Shown: positions 56,001 to 64,000 of the stretch, piece after piece
Layout: every line of letters starts with the position of its first letter
Position numbering within the stretch: the first letter of the stretch is position 1
Assembly: GCA_965644295.1 (NCBI GenBank)
Contig: CBFFRP010000288.1
Coordinates: 434,001-498,000 of the forward strand
From: Paraphysomonas bandaiensis
Lineage: Eukaryota > Chrysophyceae
Direction: 5' to 3'
DNA length: 64,000 nucleotides
The notes under the pieces: model-generated
The model's input: the letters and a program-made list of their open reading frames with translations, nothing else
Told to the model about the DNA's origin: nothing
The model's database searches: none
Program-made: the position numbers and the translations under genes

Positions 56001-58457
56001 CTGCACCAAAGATAGAAGCTCCATTCTCCAATTTTCGCCCTTGTAGCTCTTCGGGATCGTTTCTATCGAAAACTGTTCCATCAATACCTAAAGCCTATAT
56101 TACACACAATATATATACAAGTCACAATCCAATAACACTACCTTTAGTTCCGACTTCCTTTCTTCAAGCAAACACTTCATAAATGCCACTGGAACGTCGA
56201 ACGTATATGGAGATTCCACCATCTCCTCTCCAATGTGGACGTCTCTCGGTGGATTGGCAGCTTGTGGTCCAGTGGTGACAATGCAGAACTCCCGAATCAT
56301 GACATCGCGACCGAATTGGGAGCCATCCTCCACATTCATATGACCGGATTCTGCTATACGAGATGCTTGCCGCACCGAATTAACTGCTGACAACTCGCTT
56401 ATCAGCTGCGTAAACGGGCGAATCAAATTCGACCGCACTCTGAACCTTCCTCCCAACCGTACAAAGTTCGAGGTAAGCTCCTTCACATTGATGTCAACCA
56501 CGATATCACTTTCACCAGAACGTTCCTCGGGGATCACATCACCATCGTTGACTTGTTGATCTTTCAAATATGATGACACCTCACCGCGGGTGTGATAAAA
56601 TTGTTTGTTTTTAATATAAGCTACTCCAATCAAAAACTGGTGAGATACAACTCCATCAGCACATTAGACGGTCAACACATGACAAGACCTACCTGATCTG
56701 ACAGCAGTGCACTATCAGCGCGAAAAGAAGAGTCAACACCACTCGCATTGTATATATCGAACCTCCACGACACATTACATTCAGGTGGAAAAACTGGCAC
56801 GATGAAACTGACGATAAACTTGGGATGCGATTCACAGGTCCTACAGTCAGATCGAGCGACCTCCACCCAGCTCTCTCCGCCATCTTCTTCTTGCTTATCC
56901 GAACCGCCATCCGTCCACTTCTTAGAGAGTCTAGCACTTAAACGCTCAACCATGCGGGTGGCAACACGTTTACTCGACCTTTTCGGCTTGCCTGGGCGAG
57001 ACGGAACAGACATGGACATGACCACGAATGTATCCCTTCCCGAAAACATTGAGGGGACAGGAATGCCCGTTCGTTTATCCACCAGCACCAGCTCTGAGCA
57101 AGAGATATGTAACTCACGACACGTACTTTGTGTAGACACCTGATCTACATATTCTGCAGACAAGGTCTCATTTTCTCTTCCATTATCTTTACCTCCACCC
57201 AACCACACCTTAAGCTTACTGGCACGTTTATTTTGACCAGACATGCGCTTCAAGTCGCTCTGCGGGGCAATAGCACTGTTGGCAGCCTCAATATCATGAT
57301 CACTCGTCTGAGACAGTGAGAGAGGGTTGGAGGTCGGCGACATCTCAACGCTGTGTACAGGTGAGCTATATGCGCTCTCTAACACAAATGAGTCGGGATT
57401 GATGATACTAGACTCTTCGCGCTCACTCGACTGCGTTTTCCTTGCAGCATTGGACAGATGGACTCTAAGGGGGTTTAGTAAAAACACAACCCAATATAAG
57501 AATGCAAGAAAATCCGGTAGCCAATAACTTAGGCTCTGAATTACACCCTCAACAGAGTTATTCTCCATTCCATACTCGCAGTCTGTGTAGAAGCATCCAG
57601 CAAGGCTTGCAGCCCATGACAGTTTGTAAAAATTCAGTGTGCCTGCTACGACGCAGAGTCCTAAGAGCCTCTCCAAAACAAGCTTCTGAAGCATAAGAGA
57701 ACGCGCACACCGAGGGTCTGCTTCCGGAGAAAGCTCCGATAGGTCAACACATTTGAATAGCATGCTATTCAGGTCCACCTTCCAAATCTCTTTATTCGAA
57801 GCACCTACAGAAGCGAAATCTAAGCGCTATACAACGAATTCAGGTGAATCTATACCTACCTTGGTGTGTAACGAGTAATCCACGACGGCAGCAAATGTAT
57901 ATAGGGCTAAATACCCTACCGCAATATATGTTTACGCACACCATGAATAATGCCATGCCAATAAAATACAAATTGGTTGACGTAGCACCGTTCCTAAACT
58001 GACCCTGTCTGTCAGATAAATATAGTACTCCAGCAGCCAGGCAACAAATAGATATCACTACATATATCCATTGGCATACTTTTCCCCACTTTTGACTGTC
58101 AACTACCCTGACGAATGGGTCAAGTACTTCCAACATAAGTCGGTATAGACTCAAATACCACCCAGCATAGCATGCCTGCTGTATTAAATTGAGTACCAAT
58201 GCTAACTTCTGCAATGAAATGGCACTCTTATTTATTTTTTCTGCAATGAACAGCAGTCCAGCCAGGATACTTGAGATACATATCAACATAGCGGCAAAGA
58301 AAGGCGGGTTTTCACGATCATATATAGCCCGCAAAAACAGTTTCCAGGAATTCTCACTACGATTCAACAACTTGGCAGATATTACATTACGGATTAGAAT
58401 GACAGTGAAAACCACTGAGTAGCATAGAAGGCCTATCAGTGCAGGGACTGAAAGCAT
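53003..58457 (-). CDS. 7TM receptor-like protein fused to C2 and INPP4-type phosphoinositide phosphatase
   Basis: Fifteen exons: 58457..57860, 57804..56693, 56636..56142, 56087..55662, 55596..55483, 55432..55299, 55252..55156, 55116..54994, 54933..54820, 54756..53689, 53641..53614, 53465..53400, 53345..53289, 53233..53154 and 53092..53003. The total, 4602 nt, closes in frame as 1533 residues. The first ~310 residues hold seven hydrophobic helices (about 4-26, 52-73, 84-110, 126-148, 161-182, 245-265, 280-305). A Ser-rich linker and a C2-like domain follow (FIVSFIVPVFPPECNVSWRF, then LIGVAYI). The C-terminal part matches inositol polyphosphate 4-phosphatase: IPVIPVMFSVGINELQ, DGVRLTSCKSAKDRTGMSVT with the CX5R loop Cys1451-Arg1457, and a last exon RFAFNSIQRRFLPQVY. 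A Ser/Glu-rich insert of about 300 residues splits the phosphatase (exon 10). The 28-nt exon 11 was inferred because it is the only one I found that restores frame. INPP4 enzymes remove the 4-phosphate from PI(3,4)P2; coupling to a 7TM receptor is inference. Confidence 0.85.
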
Positions 58458-59700
58458 CACGAATCGAATATATAAACACTACAACATTGATAATACACAC
58501 AGATTCAAGTAACTTCAATAATAGTGGACACAGCACACGCAAACACTACAATATAATGATGTGAATTTCAGTACAAAGCTTTTAAAGCGATACCACAATG
58601 TATCAGTATCACAACTTTAGTGTAGCCCTGTGTCGTTATGAGACTGTTTGCTGTTGAATAATCTCCAACACAAACAACCAACCCATTATTCGTGCATTCG
58701 ACACTTTTTTGATGAGGGTACTGCTGGTGTCCGTGTAGTGTGTGTAGGTGTATATAAATACTGCTCTGTATGCAAGTCTAGGACTTCCTAGGAGTTCCTG
58801 CAGCATTCCTTGTATGTATGTATGTATGTATGTATGTATGTATGTATGTATGTATGTATGTATGTATGTATGTATGTATGTATGTATGTATGTATGTATG
58901 TATGTATGTATGTATGTATGTATGTATGTATGTATGTATGTATGTATGTATGTATGTATGTATGTATGTATGTATGTATGTATGTATGTATGTATGTATG
59001 TATGTATGTATGTATGTATGTATGTATGTATGTATGTATGTATGTATGTATGTATGTATGTATGTATGTATGTATGTATGTATGTATGTATGTATGTATG
59101 TATGTATGTATGTATGTATGTATGTATGTATGTATGTATGTATGTATGTATGTATGTATGTATGTATGTATGTATGTATGTATGTATGTATGTATGTATG
59201 TATGTATGTATGTATGTATGTATGTATGTATGTATGTATGTATGTATGTATGTATGTATGTATGTATGTATGTATGTATGTATGTATGTATGTATGTATG
59301 TATGTATGTATGTATGTATGTATGTATGTATGTATGTATGTATGTATGTATGTATGTATGTATGTATGTATGTATGTATGTATGTATGTATGTATGTATG
59401 TATGTATGTATGTATGTATGTATGTATGTATGTATGTATGTATGTATGTATGTATGTATGTATGTATGTATGTATGTATGTATGTATGTATGTATGTATG
59501 TATGTATGTATGTATGTATGTATGTATGTATGTATGTATGTATGCATGTATGTATGTATGTATGTATGCATGTATGTATGTATGTATGTATGTATGTATG
59601 TATGTATGTATGTTTGAATTTCGAAATTTCTTGGGATGTACTGTGAGCTGTGAGGTGTTTATACTAGGGATTTACACTCTTTGGTATTCACAAATAAAAC
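58458..59700. promoter_or_regulatory. Divergent region, 7TM-INPP4 / SANT protein, split by a microsatellite
   Basis: 1.24 kb between divergent ATGs. About 350 bp next to the 7TM-INPP4 start and 90 bp next to the SANT-protein start are unique sequence; the rest is the tetranucleotide array. The short 87 bp leader on the right means the array lies within or very near the SANT gene's promoter. Confidence 0.6.
58811..59613. repeat. (TATG)n microsatellite, about 200 units
   Basis: 803 bp of uninterrupted TATG/CATA tetranucleotide except two TATG-to-CATG changes near 59545 and 59569, both close to the right end. All open frames across it (MYVC or HTYI repeats) are artefacts of the repeat. Confidence 0.98.
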
Positions 59701-60261
59701 ATGGACTGTCAGGATGATGAAGTAAGGAGTACGCCTGTGAGTGATTTCCGAACCCCTTCAAGGTCCAGGGCAGGGTCACAGGCTACCGGCCAGACCACAA
59801 AGAAGAGGAGGAGACAGGAGCGCGTCAAACTCAATCAGACAGGATTTTCTGCAAAGCAAATGCAGAAAGAATATCGAACTCCTGGAAGGAAGAAGAGAAA
59901 GTCGACCTCTATGGAACCGGCTTATGTCGATTCTGTGTTTGAATCAGTTGGAACGAGAGAACCCAGTCATGACGATATCTCGGAAAGTGCCGAATGGGAC
60001 GTAATTGTCAAGCACCCTCATCATTTTTGCAGCAAAATTAAGTCTGTACATCTGAACGAGGGAGTGTGGACTCCAATTCAGGTAAATAGCTTGAAATCGG
60101 CGATAAAGGATAACTTAAATAATGGACCGTTCGGAGGAGTTCACTGGGAAAAAGTTGCGTCGGCAGTCAAAACTCACTGTATGGAGCAATGCAAGGAACA
60201 TTGGTATTATATGCGTAATATTTATGAGCTGGAATCGTCGAACAGAAGTACGTTGTCTTAA
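59701..60261 (+). CDS. SANT/Myb-like nuclear protein
   Basis: Single exon, 186 residues. The N-terminal 75 residues are basic with an NLS-like KKRRRQERVK and GRKKRKS. Residues about 119-170 look like one Myb/SANT helix-turn-helix: VWTPIQVNSLKSAI, then HWEKVASAV, then MEQCKEHWYYMR, with Trp in the three hydrophobic positions. A helix-loop insert (NNGPFGG) sits between helices 1 and 2. It may be a transcription or chromatin factor; the target is unknown. A splice site after the last helix (donor GTACGT near 60248) cannot be excluded, so the C-terminus is less certain. Confidence 0.65.
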   Translation: MDCQDDEVRSTPVSDFRTPSRSRAGSQATGQTTKKRRRQERVKLNQTGFSAKQMQKEYRTPGRKKRKSTSMEPAYVDSVFESVGTREPSHDDISESAEWDVIVKHPHHFCSKIKSVHLNEGVWTPIQVNSLKSAIKDNLNNGPFGGVHWEKVASAVKTHCMEQCKEHWYYMRNIYELESSNRSTLS

Positions 60262-60674
60262 TAGTTATTATGTTAAATTCGATTTTCATGCAGAATTATC
60301 TTTTCTTTCCAAGTGTACCAATATACAGCGTAATAACCTAAATTACATTTCATGATTTGGAAATATAAAGTTATATCTAAAATCTGATATCTCCTAGTTT
60401 TGATTCTAGTCTCTCCATTGCTCAAATGGGGGGGGCATTATAGCAATCAATGCACGAGTCGCAAGTGAATAATTTCAAAACACTAGTAGATACTATCGCA
60501 TTTCTTAGCATTCAACAAACTGTAATTCATAAATTATAGTTGTATACATTAATCTTCAATGACAGAGCATGTACTATGTAATAGTTGCCAAATGAGAAAA
60601 AACAAAGTAAACTAAATGTCACAGATCTACTTTACTGTACCTTAACACTTAACACTATATTGTCGTGTCCGAGC
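60262..60674. other. Intergenic between convergent genes
   Basis: 413 bp between the SANT gene (+) and the repeat-rich membrane protein (-), including an eight-G run near 60427. No gene. Confidence 0.5.
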
Positions 60675-63600
60675 TTAAAGCTGGTCATTTCCACTATCCT
60701 GTGAAGTTGTGGACAACAAACTTCTCGGTGAGTCGCTAGTTTGAATAGTAGCACGCTGGCGGAAGTCCACACGTTTCTGCTCTTGACCGCGCGGAGTTTC
60801 CAAGCCCTCATATCTTCTGGAACCAAGGTCTGGCATCGTAACAGAGTGCTCTAAACCTTTTTTCTTTTTAGACGATTGCTTTGGAGGAACTAAGACACCA
60901 GCACTACTAAGAGACAATGATTTTTTAATTTCTGGCTCATGTGTCGAAGCGTTCGATGATGGGATTGGACTATCGGTCATCTCAATGTTTACATTCTCAG
61001 GGCGGGCAGTATTGTCTCGCTGTAGATTTGTACCACTTCCATCTCCGAACAGTTTCTTTCCTATCGCAGCATGTTTTATCCCACTGCTCATTTTCGCTTC
61101 TGACCCACCTCTACTAACATTCCCCATTCCAAACCATGACGTTTTTCTTGTAGACGCACCACTTCCAGTTCGTATGTATGGAGAAGGGGTATCGACCGGG
61201 GATGAGCCTTTACCTTCAATAGACCCAGTTGATTGAGATCCAGTAGGAGAGGCCAACCATTTCGGAGTAGCCACGGTTGTTGACTGTCCCTGGTTATAGT
61301 ACTCAATGTCATCAAAGTCAACATCTACAGTCTCCTGCACAGGCTGTTCTTGGTTAGAACCAGATGTCTTGGTCTTACACAAACATCTCAAACAGCAGAC
61401 AGCAATAACAATAATAATAACTGCGGCGCCAATATAAAGGTACATTTCATTATCAGCAAATGCAGTACTGTCATTGGAATTCCTTTGAACGTCGTTTGCT
61501 GGAACGGATGTCGGAGCTCCTGTATTGACCACACTCAGAAGGATTTCATCAGAGAATCTTGGCTCAGTAAACACCACCTCAGACGAGTTGTTGATATACT
61601 GAGAACCTCTAATACCAGCGAGTGAAACAAAGTCTGTTGAAATATTAGGACCAGTATAGGATATGTTGATCTGGTCTTGAAGGGAATGGGCAAACTCATA
61701 AGGATCGGAAAACCCAAATTGTTCCATAACCGCAGTTACAGTAAAGTACACTTCTACCGCCACAGTGAAGTCCACTCCTAGTCTTCTACGACCAGATGAC
61801 CTTATACCCCATGTCACATGTACCAAAGACTGACGCATGTGCGTTTTCGAAGATCCATCGTGGCGAGAATAAATCAAATTATCAGGAGAGCTGGATGATA
61901 TAGAACTTGCTGGGACATCCTGAGAATCCACACTTGTATTAGACAAAGACACTATTAATACTCCGTCAGCACTCATTCCTTGCATCGATTCTGCCGTTAC
62001 ATTTACGAAGGCGCTCAAAGCAGGGTCATCATAGTTTTCCACGGGTTCGCCTATCACATCCTCCCATACCTCAAACGATACAACGGTTGATACCGGGATA
62101 CTGAAGGTCGGATTGGTGGACACTTCGGCCGGGGTCGGGCGCAGAGAAGGCAACGGAGAAGGGAGCGAAGATGGAATTAGTGAAGGGCATGCAGAGGGGG
62201 TATAAGAAGGTTGAGAGGAGGGTCTAAAAGTGGGAAAACGCGATGGTGTAAACGTCGGATATGCACTTGGGCAACGAGTGGGTAGTGCAGAGGGTTCAGA
62301 TGTAGGCAACCCACTAGGGGATGACGATGGGTTACGAGTCGGTTGAAAGGTCACAGGAGACCTACTGGGAACACCAGTAGGCTGGCCAGTTGGAATACTA
62401 GAAGGCAGTGTACTCGGGTGGCCAGACGGAGGAGATGTTGGGGCAGCACCAGGTGCCAAAGTAGGAAGTGAAGAGGGTTGGGCTGTTGGCTTATCAGACG
62501 GAGAAACAGATGGTTGAGTGGACGGAACATAAGTTGGAACACCAACCGGGTAACTGGTTGGCATCGTGGTCGGCAAAAATGAAGGGCAGTTTGTAGGTGA
62601 TCGAGAAGGTTGACAGGACGGAATTGACGATGGCGCACCAGAAGGTTGCCTAGATGGTTGAATTGACGGAAAATAGGAAGGCAGAACTGATGGCAAAGAA
62701 GATGGATCTCCAGATGGCTCCCCGCTAGGTTTAGTGGACGGATAGCTCGTGGCTTGACCAGTGGGCTCCGTAGAAGGCAAACTACTAGGAATTCCTGTGG
62801 GTAGTCCTGTTGGGTGGCCAGTAGGTTGTCCACTTGGCTGTGAGGTTGGCTGTCCAGTTGGCTGTCCAGTTGGCTGGCCAGTGGGTTGTCCACTTGGCTG
62901 TGAGGTTGGCTGTCCAGTTGGCTGTCCAGTTGGGTGGCCAGTGGGTTGTCCACTTGGCTGTGAGGTTGGCTGTCCAGTTGGCTGTCCAGTTGGCTGCCCA
63001 GTTGGCTGTCCTGTTGGAAGGTTAGAAGGTTGGCCAGTTGGCTGTCCTGTAGGGTGGCCAGTCGGTTGTCCTGTTGGGTGGCCAGAGGGTTGACCAGTTG
63101 GCTGTCCAGTTGGCTCACAAGATGGAGCTGATGAAGGAGAACAAGGCATAGAAGATGGGATTGATGTCGGCCCTGATGACGGAAGACCGGATGGCTCTCC
63201 TGATGGAACCGTGGTGGGAATTCTTGAGGGTACTGCAGAGGGTTGACCACTTGGTTGCCCACTCGGTAGTCCAGATGGAAGCCCCGAAGGATCACAGGAT
63301 GGAATCCCTGTTGGTATTGTTGAAGGAACGATACTTGGAGTTGATGAAGGATAGCTAGATGGCAAAGAAGATGGATCTCCAGATGGCTCCCCGCTAGGTT
63401 TAGTGGACGGATAGCTTGTAGGTTGAGCAGTGGGCTCTGTAGAAGGCAAACTACTAGGGATTCCTGTGGGTAGTCCTGTTGGGTGGCCAGAAGGTTGTCC
63501 ACTTGGCTGTGAAGTTGGCTGTGAGGTTGGCTGTCCAGTTGGCTGTCCAGTAGGGTGGCCAGTCGGTTGTCCTGTTGGGTGGCCAGAGGGTTGACCAGTT

Positions 63601-64000
63601 GGCTGTCCAGTTGGCTCACAAGATGGAGCTGATGAAGGAGAAGAAGGTACAGAAGATGGGATTGATGTCGGCCCTGATGACGGAAGACCGGATGGCTCTC
63701 CTGATGGAACCGTGGTGGGAATTCTTGAGGGTACTGCAGAGGGTTGACCACTTGGTTGCCCACTCGGTAGTCCAGATGGAAGCCCCGAAGGATCACAGGA
63801 TGGAATCCCTGTTGGTATTGTTGAAGGAACGATACTTGGAGTTGATGAAGGATAGCTAGATGGCAAAGAAGATGGATCTCCAGATGGCTCCCCGCTAGGT
63901 TTAGTGGACGGATAGCTTGTAGGTTGACCAGTGGGCTCTGTAGAAGGCAAACTACTAGGGATTCCTGTGGGTAGTCCTGTTGGGTGGCCAGAAGGTTGTC
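60675..64000 (-). CDS. PTGQP-repeat type I membrane protein, 5' end beyond the window
   Basis: The frame is open from 60675 to the right edge, so the N-terminus is missing. The visible part has over 1100 residues. About 600 residues are tetra/pentapeptide repeats of the type P-T/S-G-Q-P, P-S-S-x-P and P-S-G-x-P. They end at RPTPAEVST and are followed by an extracellular domain of about 200 residues (from [14 protein letters not shown]), one membrane helix ([21 protein letters not shown]) and a cytoplasmic tail of about 200 residues rich in Ser, Lys and Gly. PTGQP arrays are frequent in stramenopile cell-surface proteins, where they are thought to form an extended Pro-rich stalk; their exact role is unknown. 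The array has a higher-order period of 501 bp and a variant of 666 bp. Confidence 0.88.
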   Translation of the reverse strand, partial: QPSGHPTGLPTGIPSSLPSTEPTGQPTSYPSTKPSGEPSGDPSSLPSSYPSSTPSIVPSTIPTGIPSCDPSGLPSGLPSGQPSGQPSAVPSRIPTTVPSGEPSGLPSSGPTSIPSSVPSSPSSAPSCEPTGQPTGQPSGHPTGQPTGHPTGQPTGQPTSQPTSQPSGQPSGHPTGLPTGIPSSLPSTEPTAQPTSYPSTKPSGEPSGDPSSLPSSYPSSTPSIVPSTIPTGIPSCDPSGLPSGLPSGQPSGQPSAVPSRIPTTVPSGEPSGLPSSGPTSIPSSMPCSPSSAPSCEPTGQPTGQPSGHPTGQPTGHPTGQPTGQPSNLPTGQPTGQPTGQPTGQPTSQPSGQPTGHPTGQPTGQPTSQPSGQPTGQPTGQPTGQPTSQPSGQPTGHPTGLPTGIPSSLPSTEPTGQATSYPSTKPSGEPSGDPSSLPSVLPSYFPSIQPSRQPSGAPSSIPSCQPSRSPTNCPSFLPTTMPTSYPVGVPTYVPSTQPSVSPSDKPTAQPSSLPTLAPGAAPTSPPSGHPSTLPSSIPTGQPTGVPSRSPVTFQPTRNPSSSPSGLPTSEPSALPTRCPSAYPTFTPSRFPTFRPSSQPSYTPSACPSLIPSSLPSPLPSLRPTPAEVSTNPTFSIPVSTVVSFEVWEDVIGEPVENYDDPALSAFVNVTAESMQGMSADGVLIVSLSNTSVDSQDVPASSISSSSPDNLIYSRHDGSSKTHMRQSLVHVTWGIRSSGRRRLGVDFTVAVEVYFTVTAVMEQFGFSDPYEFAHSLQDQINISYTGPNISTDFVSLAGIRGSQYINNSSEVVFTEPRFSDEILLSVVNTGAPTSVPANDVQRNSNDSTAFADNEMYLYIGAAVIIIVIAVCCLRCLCKTKTSGSNQEQPVQETVDVDFDDIEYYNQGQSTTVATPKWLASPTGSQSTGSIEGKGSSPVDTPSPYIRTGSGASTRKTSWFGMGNVSRGGSEAKMSSGIKHAAIGKKLFGDGSGTNLQRDNTARPENVNIEMTDSPIPSSNASTHEPEIKKSLSLSSAGVLVPPKQSSKKKKGLEHSVTMPDLGSRRYEGLETPRGQEQKRVDFRQRATIQTSDSPRSLLSTTSQDSGNDQL
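62720..64000 (-). repeat. Higher-order tandem repeat inside the PTGQP gene
   Basis: The block CTAGGTTTAGTGGACGGATA occurs at about 62728, 63394 and 63895, i.e. spacings of 666 and 501 bp. The block GATGGAGCTGATGAAGGAGA occurs at 63122 and 63623 (501 bp). Within units a 12-15 bp Pro-Gly-Gln repeat runs throughout. Confidence 0.85.

Noticed and set aside
58636-59717. Several 278-311 codon open frames of MYVC or HTYI repeats on both strands
   Set aside because: They are the TATG microsatellite read in frames that happen to lack stops; no unique coding sequence lies in them.
62351-63796. 481-codon frame rich in LDSQ/LATQQD overlapping the PTGQP gene
   Set aside because: It is the shifted frame of the same Pro-Gly-Gln repeat and shares its codons with the true frame, which continues into a normal ectodomain, TM and tail.
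62720-64000. CRISPR-like regular repeats
   Set aside because: The repeats are coding, tandem and variable without unique spacers, and the genome is eukaryotic.

Overview
The window is nuclear DNA of a eukaryote. It is AT-rich, its genes are cut by many short spliceosomal introns (mostly about 40-170 bp, donors usually GTATG, GTAAG or GTGAG), one tRNA carries an intron, and nothing resembles bacterial operons. A stramenopile (heterokont) protist is the best guess. The reasons are a huge surface protein of PTGQP/PSGQP repeats, which are common in that group, and a kinesin-9 and an Sfi1-like protein, which fit a flagellated or centriole-bearing cell. The lineage is inference. Exon joins were worked out by hand from frame continuity and splice sites.

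Layout. 0.6-6.2 kb: a small secreted thioredoxin-fold (PDI b'-like) protein, a kinesin-9, and an Nbp35-type Fe-S scaffold ATPase. 6.5-9.0 kb: a 2.46 kb element with 321 bp inverted ends and no transposase. 9.3-19.8 kb: cyclin Y, an Sfi1-like protein, an ER FKBP with EF hands, a small basic protein, cardiolipin synthase and a BMT2-type rRNA methyltransferase. 21.4-27.8 kb: an eight-TM, two-times-tetraspanin-like protein, mitochondrial ribosomal protein uL4m and a ubiquitin-like/PUB protein. 29.5-29.7 kb: tRNA-His (with intron) and tRNA-Leu. 31.2-50.2 kb: a palindrome of two nearly identical genes for a 2051-residue animal-FAS-like type I synthase, pointing outward around a 5 kb spacer that holds one questin-oxidase-like gene. 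53.0-60.3 kb: a 15-exon gene for a 7TM receptor-like domain fused to C2 and an INPP4-type phosphoinositide phosphatase, then an 803 bp TATG microsatellite and a SANT/Myb-like gene. 60.7-64.0 kb: the PTGQP-repeat membrane protein, cut by the window edge.

The genes are mostly unrelated housekeeping genes. Many sit head to head across 440-710 bp spacers that must hold both promoters. The clearest functional group is the synthase pair with the oxidase: a plausible polyketide or lipid gene cluster whose divergent promoter is rich in TGACG boxes. A dispersed repeat family occurs in at least six places, including both outer ends of the palindrome and its spacer. The most novel items are the palindromic synthase locus and the 7TM-C2-INPP4 fusion.
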